DNA of 38,769 nucleotides from Candidatus Scalindua arabica. Lineage in GTDB: Bacteria > Planctomycetota > Brocadiia > Brocadiales > Scalinduaceae. Made by a program: the position numbers and the translations under genes. The stretch is taken from positions 1-38,769 of the forward strand of contig JAANXD010000040.1 of assembly GCA_018263435.1 (NCBI GenBank), given 5' to 3'. Below the pieces are notes generated by a model. It saw only the letters and a program-made list of their open reading frames with translations, was not told where the DNA came from and did no database searches. Shown here piece after piece: positions 25,179 to 33,252 of this stretch. The first letter of the stretch is position 1. Every line of letters starts with the position of its first letter.

Positions 25179-25441
25179 TGTATAAACTTGCCATTAAAGA
25201 GAGCCTCGATAGAAAATTCAAAAAACTACAAAGAAAAGACAAAGAATTACTTCGTTTGATCGAGAAGAAAGTGCAGAATATACTTTCAGAACCCCACCGA
25301 TTCAAGCCTTTAAGAAAACCTTTACAAAACAAACGCAGGGTTCACATAGGAGGTTCCTATGTACTGGTTTATGAGGTTAATGAGAATGAAAAGCTGGTTA
25401 CATTGATAGATTTTAATCATCACGACAATATTTACAAATAG
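25178..25441 (+). CDS. RelE-family toxin
   Basis: Putative ribosome-dependent mRNA interferase (87 residues). RelE pattern: helix FKKLQRKDKELLRLIEKKVQNIL, then PHRFKPLRKPLQNKRRVHIGGSYVLVYEVNENEKLVTLIDFNHHDNIY, with conserved LxxP, RVHIGGSYVLVYE and the C-terminal FxxHDxIY. The DHDxIY ending is typical of archaeal-type RelE. The start codon shares one base with the antitoxin stop. Likely terminated at 25653-25699. Confidence 0.85.
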   Translation: MYKLAIKESLDRKFKKLQRKDKELLRLIEKKVQNILSEPHRFKPLRKPLQNKRRVHIGGSYVLVYEVNENEKLVTLIDFNHHDNIYK

Positions 25442-25523
25442 AGTTTTTTAAGCTGCCACCTGCCAGGCGGTATTTTGGCGGGTTCGCTCCTACAAACAGA
25501 TCAACAAAACAGGAAAGATTGTT

Positions 25524-25592
25524 ATGAGGAATAAGAGTTTGTCACTTGAAGAAAGGAGTATTATGGCACTTTCATTGCACTCACTCAAATAA
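25524..25592 (+). pseudogene. 22-codon open frame, possible remnant of an IS30-like transposase start
   Basis: ATG 25524 with AGGAAAG seven bases upstream encodes MRNKSLSLEERSIMALSLHS plus LK. The SLSLEERSI phrase resembles the N-terminal helix of IS30-type transposases (LTLEER). The frame then stops and nothing transposase-like follows. It may be a chance frame. Confidence 0.22.
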
Positions 25593-25652
25593 CACCCATA
25601 TTAAACAACATATCAGTTTTACCTATTGTTTATACTGTTCTATATAATTAAT

Positions 25653-25699
25653 GCCCAGAAGTGTACAAGTTTTTTCCTGCATACTTTGGGCTTTTTTTT
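25653..25699 (+). terminator. rho-independent terminator
   Basis: Stem GCCCA-(G)-AAGT (25653-25662) with ACTTTGGGC (25683-25691), nine pairs with one bulged G, followed by eight T (25692-25699). It probably ends the RelE module transcript. Confidence 0.75.
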
Positions 25700-25718
25700 A
25701 TTCCAAAGACTATTGCAG

Positions 25719-25833
25719 GTTCAGGCTTGCGGTCTGACTCTGAACGTTTCGGTTCAATCTACAAGATTGAACTGGCAATGGTATATTGTTTATAGGGATA
25801 CAGGTGGGGAGATCTCCCCCTGTATTTTCTTTT
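25719..25833 (+). ncRNA. candidate small RNA: three hairpins, the last terminator-like
   Basis: GTTCAG/CTGAAC (25719-25724/25740-25745), a perfect 8-bp hairpin GTTCAATC-TACAA-GATTGAAC (25752-25772), and GGGGAGATCTCCCC (25806-25819) extended by ATACAG/CTGTAT and followed by TTTTCTTTT. No coding frame fits. No promoter was identified for it, and no known RNA family was recognised, so the small-RNA call is tentative. Confidence 0.35.
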
Positions 25834-25867
25834 GATGATTGGAAGGGGCTAAGCATGAAAAAATAAT

Positions 25868-25958
25868 CAGGTTGTCCGAGATTTTAAATACTTTACAGAT
25901 ACATTTAAAAAGGGATTTACAAATATACACTACTAATACTCTTCGCTCGGACAACCTG
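25868..25958. repeat. 13-bp perfect inverted repeat with 65-base loop
   Basis: CAGGTTGTCCGAG (25868-25880) and CTCGGACAACCTG (25946-25958). It could be the ends of a small mobile remnant or one long RNA stem. Confidence 0.6.
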
Positions 25959-25983
25959 TGGTTATGGTTAATTTATAAATTGA

Positions 25984-26256
25984 TCAATTTAAGCCGTAAA
26001 ATCGCTTTTCTAAAGAGTTTGGTTCAGATGAAGACTTGTCGCTTACAGAGTATGTGCTCGATGCGACTCTTTCATTCATTAAACCGCACTTATCGCATAT
26101 TCGGTTATAGGGTCCCTTGCTGAGAAACTGTTTTCCACATTTTAAGCAGGCTCTCTTTTTCTTTAATCCGCTCTTTGTGGTACTAAAACCTTTAGGGACA
26201 CCTCTTGATTTCATCTTTTTCCTATTTAGTTTTAAATGGTTAGTATTGTCTTTCAT
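25984..26256 (-). CDS. small zinc-ribbon protein
   Basis: The 90-residue protein is very basic in its first 35 residues (HLKLNRKKMKSRGVPKG, LKKKRACL) and has one zinc ribbon, CLKCGKQFLSKGPYNRICDKC, at about 37-58. The last 30 residues are Ser-rich and low in structure. A strong Shine-Dalgarno, AAGGAGGT, lies ten bases before the ATG. A nucleic-acid-binding role is plausible from the basic arm and zinc ribbon, but no known function is recognised. Confidence 0.72.
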   Translation of the reverse strand: MKDNTNHLKLNRKKMKSRGVPKGFSTTKSGLKKKRACLKCGKQFLSKGPYNRICDKCGLMNERVASSTYSVSDKSSSEPNSLEKRFYGLN

Positions 26257-26385
26257 TACTGACTACCTCCTTAACTATACATACAACAATACGGCCAATA
26301 ATGTTCCCGTATTTTATATTTTTGATGTGAGTCCAAATATAAGTTAATTCTTTTGATTGCTATAGGTTACGTACGGAGATTTAGC

Positions 26386-26413
26386 TTGACTTTAATTTTA
26401 ATTCATGTAATTT
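26386..26413 (+). promoter_or_regulatory. candidate promoter for the ABC-pyrophosphatase operon
   Basis: TTGACT (26386-26391), a 16-base spacer and TAATTT (26408-26413) with TG just upstream of the -10. The terminator-like hairpin at 26438-26483 lies between it and the first gene. Confidence 0.4.
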
Positions 26414-26437
26414 TGCACTCTTACTGGGGAGGGGACT

Positions 26438-26483
26438 GGTTGCCCACATCACAATAGCAATTTTGGATGCGGGCAATCTTTTT
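26438..26483 (+). terminator. terminator-like hairpin in the leader of the ABC operon (possible attenuator)
   Basis: A 13-position stem (26438-26450 with 26466-26478) with 12 pairs including one G-T wobble and one A-C mismatch, a 15-base loop, and five T directly after. It ends 23 bases before the first start codon and downstream of the candidate promoter. Confidence 0.55.
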
Positions 26484-26505
26484 GTTACCCGTGAGGGCTT
26501 GAAAA

Positions 26506-27378
26506 TTGGACAATGATACTACCATAAAAACGGAGAATTTATCGAAGGCGTACAGAAGCTTTTGGGGACGCAAGAAGATATTAGCGCTGGATAAACTGAA
26601 TATAGATATTAAAAAAGGTGAAATCTTTGGATTGCTTGGCCCAAATGGTTCCGGGAAAACAACTACTTTAAAACTCCTTTTAGGGCTGATTTTTCCAACG
26701 GAGGGCAGGGCATTAGTATTAGGAAAAACAACAAATGATGTGGACGTCAAGAACAGAATCGGCTTCTTACCGGAAGAATCTTGCTTTTACAGGTTTTTAA
26801 ATGCAGACGAGATACTGGACTTTTACGGTCAGCTGTTCAAGATATCCAGAAAAGAGAGAAAGGCAAGAATAGACCGGCTCATTGAGCAAGTGGGGCTTGG
26901 ACTTGCAAGGAAAAGACCCCTGAGGCAATATTCCAAGGGAATGTTACGCAGGATCGGTATTGCACAGGCATTGATCAATGATCCTGACCTGATTATTCTT
27001 GATGAACCAACCAGCGGGCTTGACCCTATCGGTACCAGAGAGACAAAGGACATAATTCTTGCTTTAAAAGAGCGTAGAAAAACGGTTCTTCTGTGTTCAC
27101 ATCTTTTATCGGATGTACAGGATATTTGTGATAGAGTTGCAATCCTTGATAAGGGTAAGCTCCAAATCTCAGGTACAATTGATGAATTGCTTTCCAGTAA
27201 AGATGTTGTTGAGGTGCTAATCCGTAACCTGTCGGATGAGGCAATTAGTGAAGTTGAGACGTTTATAAAGGAAAGGCATGGCGAGGTTATCTCGGTTAAA
27301 AATTCTTCCGATACGCTTGAGGGTTTATTTTTAAAGATCTATGCAGCAAATATTAATAATAGCAAAACAGACGTTTAA
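26506..27378 (+). CDS. ABC transporter ATP-binding protein
   Basis: ATPase subunit of an ABC-2-type exporter. The 290-residue protein has Walker A ([16 protein letters not shown], about 46-61), a Q-loop region ([17 protein letters not shown]), the ABC signature in the variant [15 protein letters not shown], Walker [17 protein letters not shown], and the H-loop LCSHLL. The start is a TTG at 26506; GAGGG lies about nine bases upstream and no ATG is available near the family N-terminus. Overlaps the permease gene by 38 bases. The transported substrate is unknown. Confidence 0.93.
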   Translation: MDNDTTIKTENLSKAYRSFWGRKKILALDKLNIDIKKGEIFGLLGPNGSGKTTTLKLLLGLIFPTEGRALVLGKTTNDVDVKNRIGFLPEESCFYRFLNADEILDFYGQLFKISRKERKARIDRLIEQVGLGLARKRPLRQYSKGMLRRIGIAQALINDPDLIILDEPTSGLDPIGTRETKDIILALKERRKTVLLCSHLLSDVQDICDRVAILDKGKLQISGTIDELLSSKDVVEVLIRNLSDEAISEVETFIKERHGEVISVKNSSDTLEGLFLKIYAANINNSKTDV

Positions 27379-28630
27379 GGAAGCGGTTAGAAATAAGATA
27401 CTGTTTGTCTTTATTATTCTTGGTTTAATTACCATTTGCTGTTCCGTTTTCATGCCGGTTGTTGGTGATGGAAGAGAGAAAATAAGAATCGTTGAATCTA
27501 TGTGCTTTCGTTCCATCACCTTTTTTGGTACACTGGCAGCGATTTTACTTTCCGCATCCTCTATCCCAACCGATATTGAGAACAGGGTGCTTTGTACTAT
27601 AACCACAAAGCCCGTTCAGCGAACCAATATAGTATTTGGGAAAATTATAGGTTTTATATACATAATCGGGGTATTACTGATAATAATGGGTGGCGCCGGT
27701 TATGCATTGATCAAATTCACAGCATCGAAACAAAGCGCTCAAGGAAATAGCAAACTCCTGGCCAGGGAGAAATTCGATCCTTATACTTCACAGGTGACAG
27801 GAGAGTCGGTCAGGAAGATTGGGAATGTCTCCTGGGTAGAAGGAGGAGGAAAAGGAACATCAGTATGGAAGTTTAAGGGATTACATTCTAAGGACAGAAA
27901 AGATGGCTTGGAGATCGAGATAGATTTCCTTGTAGAAAGCAAAAAGAGGTCTACCAGGAAGATTCCAATAAATATCAAAGCTGTTAATCCTTACACAGCG
28001 AAAGTGCTGACTGAATCTATAGAAGTATCGCGTAATAAGCCGGGTTTGTTAAAATTAGGCAGTGAATTTCTTGAAGGAGGCGAGGAATTAACGATTGTAG
28101 TTTCACCGGAGAATCCCGGAGATTTCATTGGTATAAGTTCAAACAGCATAAGGGTTTTCTTTGGAAACAAAAGCTTTGAATATAATTTCCTGAAGGGATT
28201 AACGATAATCTCATCTCAATTCCTGCTTATGGTAATAATAGCAGTATTAGGGTCTACATTTCTTTCCCTTCCTGTTAATATTCTCTTCTGTTTATTTATT
28301 TTCTTTTGTGGTAATATAACCGACTTCATGCGTGATTTATCAACAGTTATCAATGTTTTTGAAACGCACGAACATGGGCACGGAATATCTACTGTATTGA
28401 AGAAAACAAACGTTTTTGTGGTTTTCCTGGATTATGTTATAAGGAAGCCTCTGTTTCTATTAAGCTATATATTGCCTGATCTCAAAAATTTCAGTGTTGG
28501 AAAATATTTTGTAGATGGTATAAATATCCCGTACAAAACAGTATTTATGAGTTTTGGTTATGCAGTTTTGTATGCGGTCTTTTGTTTGCCAATATCGTTT
28601 GTAGTTTTTAGGAGAAGAGAAATAGCTTGA
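27341..28630 (+). CDS. ABC-2-type permease with large extracytoplasmic domain
   Basis: Membrane partner of the preceding ATPase. The 429-residue protein opens with the typical ABC-2 amphipathic start ([21 protein letters not shown]). It has membrane segments near 18-40, 60-80 and 105-125, a polar domain of about 170 residues (130-300) rich in strands, then further segments ([18 protein letters not shown], the last [17 protein letters not shown]). The [29 protein letters not shown] stretch is a hallmark of this group. Its ATG lies within the end of the ATPase gene, so translation is probably coupled. Confidence 0.88.
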   Translation: MQQILIIAKQTFKEAVRNKILFVFIILGLITICCSVFMPVVGDGREKIRIVESMCFRSITFFGTLAAILLSASSIPTDIENRVLCTITTKPVQRTNIVFGKIIGFIYIIGVLLIIMGGAGYALIKFTASKQSAQGNSKLLAREKFDPYTSQVTGESVRKIGNVSWVEGGGKGTSVWKFKGLHSKDRKDGLEIEIDFLVESKKRSTRKIPINIKAVNPYTAKVLTESIEVSRNKPGLLKLGSEFLEGGEELTIVVSPENPGDFIGISSNSIRVFFGNKSFEYNFLKGLTIISSQFLLMVIIAVLGSTFLSLPVNILFCLFIFFCGNITDFMRDLSTVINVFETHEHGHGISTVLKKTNVFVVFLDYVIRKPLFLLSYILPDLKNFSVGKYFVDGINIPYKTVFMSFGYAVLYAVFCLPISFVVFRRREIA

Positions 28631-28640
28631 GATATTTGGT

Positions 28641-29462
28641 ATGAAAAAGTACTCATTACCAAGATCAATAATAATAGTACCATTAGTAATAATATTTATA
28701 ATTTCTGCGCTGGTTTTTCTGCAATACAGGATTAACGATTTAAGAAGGGCGCCTGATTCAGGTTATATGCATCTTGATTCGTTAGAGGCTATACCGATAA
28801 TACTCCTTGGCAGCTTCAGGGGTATCCTGGTTGATCTTTTATGGATTCGGGGTATTGCAAGGCATGAGGAAAAGAAATACTACGAGCTTCTCACTATAAA
28901 TAATCTGATTGCAAAGTTACAGCCGCATTATCCTGCAGTATGGATATACCAGGCGTGGAATATGTGCTATAATATTGCCTTTGAATGGGAGTCGCCGGAA
29001 AATAAATGGAAGTGGATTGCAGCAGGACTGAACTTTGCAGAAAAGGGTGCTTCAAAGAATCCAACAAGCGGAGACCTACTCTTTGAGATTAGTCATATAT
29101 ACTTTCATAAATTTGACTCAAAAAGTTTTAAGTATGCCGGTTATTACAGAGAACGCCTAAAGGAAGAAACCGGCAAGGATAATTATGAACAAGCACTTTA
29201 CTGGGCGAGAAGGTCTTTAAATTGTAATTCAAAGCTTCGCAAAAGAATTGTAATTGAAAGGACAGTGTGTCATATTTTGTGGCATGCCTCTCAGCAGGCA
29301 GAAAAAGATGGTAAGCAGAAGGAAGCCTGGGAGTATGCAGTAAAGTCTGTTGATGAGTGGGAGGCTTATCTGGAAAAGCATCCTGAGGACCCAGGTGGAA
29401 TAGCCAGAAGTTTTTTAGAGAAGATTAATGAAAAGAGATTACAACTTGAACAAAAAATTTAG
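28641..29462 (+). CDS. membrane-anchored helical-repeat protein
   Basis: Unassigned 273-residue protein. One N-terminal membrane segment (about 9-27) is followed by an extracytoplasmic helical domain with TPR-like spacing (QPHYPAVWIYQAWNMCYNIAFEW, WKWIAAGLNFAEKGASKNPTSGDLLFEISHIYFHKF, EAWEYAVKSVDEWEAYLEKHPED). Many Trp and Tyr residues. It starts 10 bases after the permease gene and 12 bases before the pyrophosphatase gene, which points to an operon. A scaffold or assembly role for the transporter is plausible but not shown. Confidence 0.75.
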   Translation: MKKYSLPRSIIIVPLVIIFIISALVFLQYRINDLRRAPDSGYMHLDSLEAIPIILLGSFRGILVDLLWIRGIARHEEKKYYELLTINNLIAKLQPHYPAVWIYQAWNMCYNIAFEWESPENKWKWIAAGLNFAEKGASKNPTSGDLLFEISHIYFHKFDSKSFKYAGYYRERLKEETGKDNYEQALYWARRSLNCNSKLRKRIVIERTVCHILWHASQQAEKDGKQKEAWEYAVKSVDEWEAYLEKHPEDPGGIARSFLEKINEKRLQLEQKI

Positions 29463-29474
29463 AAAGGTGAAAGA

Positions 29475-31844
29475 ATGGTAAAAGGATTATTTCAGAGTAG
29501 TTTTTTATACAAAGTAATTTTGACTCTTTTTCTTGTGGCTTTCATATCGCAGGGGGCAGTATTAGCATCGTCTTCGAAGGGTCATTCGCAGAAGGCACAA
29601 CTTCAAAAATCAGAAGCAGATACAAAACATGTTGTAAAGGCTCAGAGAGCGGCATCTTATAATGATAAGTCAATACCCAGGCTCTGGTGGCTAGCTCCGC
29701 TCGGAGCAGTCTTCGCACTGTTCTTTGTTCGCAAATTCTATAAAGAAGTGATGGGTTACCCTGAGGGTGATAAAAAGATGGTTGATATTGCCGGGCATGT
29801 TCGAGAGGGGGCTTTTGCCTATTTGAAACAGCAATACAAGGTTGTCGCCATATTTTTCATATTTGTATTCATTGCACTCTTAATACTCTCTTTTGGATTA
29901 AAGATTCAATCCGGGTTTGTGCCGTTTGCCTTTCTGACAAGCGGATTCTTGTCAGGGTTGGCTGGATACATAGGAATGAAGATGGCAACAAATGCAAGCG
30001 CAAGGACAACAGAAGGGGCAAAGAAGTCATTGGATCAGGGTTTGAAGATAGCCTTTAGAAGTGGTGCGGTAATGGGCTTAATTGTTGTCGGGCTGGGTCT
30101 TTTAGATGTATCTGTCTGGTTTTTCATACTTCGGAAATTTACAGATATTTCCCTTACTGAGATGGCTGTGATACTTCCCTGTTTTGGTATGGGCGCAAGT
30201 TTTCAAGCCCTCTTTGCAAGGGTAGGAGGAGGTATTTTCACAAAGGCTGCAGATGTGGGCGCTGACCTGGTAGGAAAGGTTGAAGCCGGTATCCCAGAAG
30301 ATGATCCCAGGAACCCCGCAACCATTGCTGATAATGTTGGTGACAATGTTGGTGATGTAGCCGGGATGGGCGCTGATTTGTATGAATCATATTATGCCTC
30401 AATACTTGCCAGTGCTGCTCTGGGTGTTGCCTGTGGTTTGGGTATTGGGGGACTTGTGTTACCGATGTGCATCGCAGGTATTGGAACCATTCTGTCTATC
30501 TTGGGTATTCGACTTGTAAAAACCAAAGAAGGGGCATCGCAAAAGGAACTTTTGAAATCTTTAGCAAAGGGTGTAAACGTCAGCTCGATCTTAATAGTGA
30601 TACTGTCTGCAGTTGTTATAAAGTTCCTGCTTCCCGGACATTTTGGGATTTGGGGTTCGATAGTTACGGGTTTAATTGCCGGTATAATAATAGGGAAAGG
30701 AACTGAATTCTTTACATCCGCCGATCATGGACCGACACAAGGCATTGCTGATCAGGCGAAGACAGGCTCCGCTACATTGATTATAGATGGTGTTGCTACA
30801 GGTATGCTGTCAACCATAATTCCTGTAACTACCATTGCTGTTGCTATTTTGTTAAGTTTTCTGTTTGCCGGTGGCTTTTCAAGTACAGCTATGGGGCTCT
30901 ATGGTATCGCTATTGCCGCAGTAGGTATGTTGTCAACGCTTGGTATAACACTGGCAACCGATGCTTACGGTCCTATTGCAGATAATGCCGGTGGCAATGC
31001 AGAGATGAGTGAACAGGAGCCAATAGTCAGAGAAAGGACAGATGCCCTTGATTCTCTTGGAAATACGACAGCCGCTACGGGTAAGGGTTTTGCTATTGGA
31101 TCTGCGGCTTTAACGGCTATGGCATTATTAGCAGTATATGTAGAGGAAGTTAAGATAGGTTTGGAAAGGACAGGTATTCATGCTGTTGAAATAGCCGGTC
31201 GTACAGTGGAAACTACAGCACTTCAAATAGCCGACTTAATGGATTATTACAACATTTCCCTGATGAACCCTAAAGTTCTTGTAGGCATTTTTGTTGGTTC
31301 TATGGTGTCATTTGTATTCTGTGCTTTGACTATGAAGGCTGTCGGAAGGGCAGCGGGAAAGATGGTAGAAGAAGTAAGAAGGCAATTCAAGGAAATAACG
31401 GGTATAATGGATGGGTCAGGCAAGCCTGATTACGCATCGTGTGTATCTATAAGCACAAAGGGCGCTCAGAGGGAAATGATGCTTCCATCATTTCTGGCAA
31501 TATTTATTCCTATAGTTGTCGGACTGATTTTGGGTGTTCCCGGAAGTATGGGATTGCTGGTCGGCGGATTATCAACAGGGTTTCTCTTGGCCATCTTCAT
31601 GGCAAATGCAGGTGGCGCCTGGGATAATGCAAAGAAATATATAGAAACAGGACAGCATGGTGGTAAGGGTTCTGACGCTCATAAAGCGGCTGTTGTTGGT
31701 GACACTGTGGGAGATCCATTCAAGGATACATCCGGCCCGTCACTGAACATTCTTATTAAGTTAATGTCAATTGTTTCAGTTGTCTTTGCCGGGCTTATAG
31801 TGAAGTTTTCACCAATAATTGGAGCTTTATTACATCTTAATTAA
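29475..31844 (+). CDS. hppA: membrane-bound, K+-dependent-type ion-pumping pyrophosphatase
   Basis: Integral membrane pyrophosphatase that uses pyrophosphate to pump H+ or Na+. Motifs: GGGIFTKAADVGADLVGKVEAG and DDPRNPATIADNVGDNVGD (substrate Asp/Lys cluster, near 259-290), DAYGPIADNAGGNAEM, and GDTVGDPFKDTSGPSLNIL near the end. In LGNTTAATGKG (about 528) the position that is Lys in K+-independent enzymes is Ala, which predicts K+ dependence (established rule). The 789 residues include an unusual N-terminal signal-peptide-like extension (about 1-30) and a Lys/Gln-rich linker before the first usual membrane helix. AAGGTGA precedes the ATG. Last gene of the ABC operon. Confidence 0.95.
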   Translation: MVKGLFQSSFLYKVILTLFLVAFISQGAVLASSSKGHSQKAQLQKSEADTKHVVKAQRAASYNDKSIPRLWWLAPLGAVFALFFVRKFYKEVMGYPEGDKKMVDIAGHVREGAFAYLKQQYKVVAIFFIFVFIALLILSFGLKIQSGFVPFAFLTSGFLSGLAGYIGMKMATNASARTTEGAKKSLDQGLKIAFRSGAVMGLIVVGLGLLDVSVWFFILRKFTDISLTEMAVILPCFGMGASFQALFARVGGGIFTKAADVGADLVGKVEAGIPEDDPRNPATIADNVGDNVGDVAGMGADLYESYYASILASAALGVACGLGIGGLVLPMCIAGIGTILSILGIRLVKTKEGASQKELLKSLAKGVNVSSILIVILSAVVIKFLLPGHFGIWGSIVTGLIAGIIIGKGTEFFTSADHGPTQGIADQAKTGSATLIIDGVATGMLSTIIPVTTIAVAILLSFLFAGGFSSTAMGLYGIAIAAVGMLSTLGITLATDAYGPIADNAGGNAEMSEQEPIVRERTDALDSLGNTTAATGKGFAIGSAALTAMALLAVYVEEVKIGLERTGIHAVEIAGRTVETTALQIADLMDYYNISLMNPKVLVGIFVGSMVSFVFCALTMKAVGRAAGKMVEEVRRQFKEITGIMDGSGKPDYASCVSISTKGAQREMMLPSFLAIFIPIVVGLILGVPGSMGLLVGGLSTGFLLAIFMANAGGAWDNAKKYIETGQHGGKGSDAHKAAVVGDTVGDPFKDTSGPSLNILIKLMSIVSVVFAGLIVKFSPIIGALLHLN

Positions 31845-31864
31845 ATAAATGCTGTGAGAGGTAG

Positions 31865-31884
31865 GGGCGTATTGCCATACGCCC
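31865..31884. repeat. REP-like perfect hairpin after hppA
   Basis: GGGCGTAT-TGCC-ATACGCCC: an 8-bp stem with a 4-base loop, of the GTAGGGGCGTATTGC type that is widely dispersed in bacterial genomes. No T-run, so it is not a clear terminator. Confidence 0.6.
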
Positions 31885-31925
31885 ATACGTCCATGTATAC
31901 ATTGGTTCTTCGACTATAACATATT

Positions 31926-32177
31926 ATGTCAGAAATGAATGAAGAATTAAACAAAGGTAGTTTTTCGGTCTGTCCTAACTCAAGCTGTGAATATAATCAT
32001 CACGTGAAAGGGGCAAACTTTTGCACGCTTTGCGGTACCTTACTGTACCAGAGATGCGACGATTGTCTGTCTGCAAATCCAAAATATGCAAAGTTTTGTC
32101 ACTACTGTGGTACTAGCCTGCTGGAGCTTAGGTCGATAGAGGGACAGTACGAAGATGTGGATGATGCAGAGCGTTAA
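31926..32177 (+). CDS. double zinc-ribbon protein
   Basis: The 83-residue protein has about four metal-binding pairs: CPNSSC, CTLCG, CDDC and CHYCG at about residues 16-60, i.e. two zinc-ribbon modules. The tail is acidic (EDVDDAER). No function is recognised. No Shine-Dalgarno; a TATAAC box lies five bases before the ATG. Not obviously in an operon with hppA (81-base gap with a REP-like hairpin). Confidence 0.75.
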   Translation: MSEMNEELNKGSFSVCPNSSCEYNHHVKGANFCTLCGTLLYQRCDDCLSANPKYAKFCHYCGTSLLELRSIEGQYEDVDDAER

Positions 32178-32552
32178 ACATCGGTTGTCCAATATTGAGT
32201 GGAATTGGATGTCCTCTATTACAGGAGGATACTGGACTCCCGCCAGGGCGGACGAGGATGCCTCCCGAAAGGGATGCTTTTCTTTCGCCACCGCCAGCTG
32301 GTTAATAGTGATTTTTTTTAATTTCTTATGCATGTAAATTATATTCGTAGTGCAAGGCTTCAGCCTTGCTTTTTCTCGTGGCAAGTCAAATATATTAGAA
32401 TCAAATTTGAATGACGGTAATTCTAAATTGAGTTTTGGTCATTTGGGTTTCTTATTTTGAAATTTGTTTTGTATTTCGAGTTTCGTATTTCGCATTTTTA
32501 ATTCTGTTGAAATAGTCAGTAGGGTATTAAGCATTTCGGGGGTGTCAATACG
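32178..32552. repeat. 375-base gap holding dispersed repeats and a hairpin
   Basis: A diverged copy of repeat A at 32211-32290 (TCCTCTATTACAGGAGGAT, ACTGGACTCCCGCC), a terminator-like hairpin GCAAGGC-TTCA-GCCTTGC-TTTTT (32352-32374), and an inverted copy of the CGAAAT-type repeat at about 32440-32503. No gene seen. The rsfS frame opens at its end. Confidence 0.6.
32352..32374 (+). terminator. terminator-like hairpin
   Basis: A 7-bp GC-rich stem (GCAAGGC/GCCTTGC) with loop TTCA and five T after it. The same hairpin type is often a dispersed repeat, so its role as terminator is uncertain. Confidence 0.55.
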
Positions 32553-32891
32553 ATAGATTCAAAAGGAATTGCGGTTGAGTGTGCAAAAATCGCTGATAAG
32601 AAGAAGGCGCAGAATATAATTATACTTGATATCAGCAAGCTTACGTCTGTTACAAGATATTTCGTAATTTGTACAGGAATTAATGAACGGCAGCTTTATA
32701 CCATAGCCGATGAAGTAGAAAAAGAGTTGAAGAAGCTCTCCATCAGGAAATCTGGAATAGAAGGATACAGGGAAGCAAAATGGATACTCATTGACTATGG
32801 CGATGTCATAGTGCATCTCTTTGACAAAGAAATGCGAAGCTATTATGACCTGGAGTTACTCTGGGGAGATGCCCCCAGGGTGAAATGGTAG
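32553..32891 (+). CDS. rsfS: ribosomal silencing factor RsfS, apparent AUA start
   Basis: RsfS binds ribosomal protein uL14 and prevents subunit joining under starvation. The frame encodes KGIAVECAKIADKKKAQNI, ILDISKLTSVTRYFVICTG, YREAKWILIDYGDVIVHLF and YYDLELLWGDAP, the full conserved RsfS core. Between the upstream in-frame TAG (32520-32522) and this core there is no ATG, GTG or TTG. Aligned with the family start (MDSKELA...), codon 1 is ATA (32553); a purine-rich GGGGGTG (32538-32544) lies eight bases upstream. The next in-frame TTG is about 50 codons in, beyond conserved parts. The 112-residue length is normal. Confidence 0.88.
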   Translation: MDSKGIAVECAKIADKKKAQNIIILDISKLTSVTRYFVICTGINERQLYTIADEVEKELKKLSIRKSGIEGYREAKWILIDYGDVIVHLFDKEMRSYYDLELLWGDAPRVKW

Positions 32892-32982
32892 GATTACTTA
32901 TTTCAGATATATCACAATCTCCCTTACATTTTGCTTTCAACAGCGTCCATTCTACCCCTATGTATTGTCAATAGATTAGATT

Positions 32983-33011
32983 TTGACACCGATTTAATAC
33001 AATCGTAACTT
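32983..33011 (+). promoter_or_regulatory. candidate promoter for the ParDE-like module
   Basis: TTGACA (32983-32988), a 17-base spacer, and TAACTT (33006-33011). TGTCAA and TTGACA (32966-32971, 32983-32988) form an inverted repeat that could serve as an operator. Confidence 0.4.
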
Positions 33012-33030
33012 TTTAAATGAGGTAAATAAT

Positions 33031-33252
33031 ATGACGGAAAATACTGAGAAAATATTAAAGGAAGCATTGAAGCTTCCACCAATTGAAAGAGCAACTATTG
33101 TGGATAGACTAGTTTCCAGTCTGGATAAAACAGATAAAACTATTGATGACTTATGGCGAAAGGAAATAGAAAACCGAATAGGAGCTTATGAATCCGGTAA
33201 AATGGAAACTGTGTCAGTAGAAGAAGTACTAGCAAAGTATAAGAATAAATGA
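33031..33252 (+). CDS. addiction-module antitoxin, PF09720-type
   Basis: Unstable antitoxin of the 'addiction module component' family: the 73-residue protein has ILKEALKLPPIERATIVDRLVSSLD at about 9-33, then WRKEIENRIGAYESGKMETVSVEEVLAKY. The LPxxERxxIVDRLxxSLD motif is diagnostic. GAGGT lies eight bases before the ATG. Overlaps the toxin gene by four bases (ATGA). Confidence 0.86.
   Translation: MTENTEKILKEALKLPPIERATIVDRLVSSLDKTDKTIDDLWRKEIENRIGAYESGKMETVSVEEVLAKYKNK

Larger units (their letters stand above)
25442..25983. other. 542-base gap with terminators and strong hairpins
   Basis: No firm gene. It contains a short open frame (25524-25592), a terminator (25653-25699), a hairpin block ending in a second terminator-like hairpin (25719-25833), and a 13-bp inverted repeat with a 65-base loop (25868-25958). 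These are listed separately. Confidence 0.6.

Noticed and set aside
25738-25775. GGTTCAATC resembling a tRNA T-arm
   Set aside because: The sequence closes on itself as a perfect 8-bp hairpin, and no acceptor, D or anticodon arm can be placed around it.
25626-26123. Plus-strand frames in the hairpin-rich gap
   Set aside because: They cross terminators and inverted repeats and have no domain or ribosome-binding site.
32542-32544. GTG as start of rsfS
   Set aside because: It is out of frame with the RsfS core and runs into a stop (TAG at 32554-32556) four codons later.
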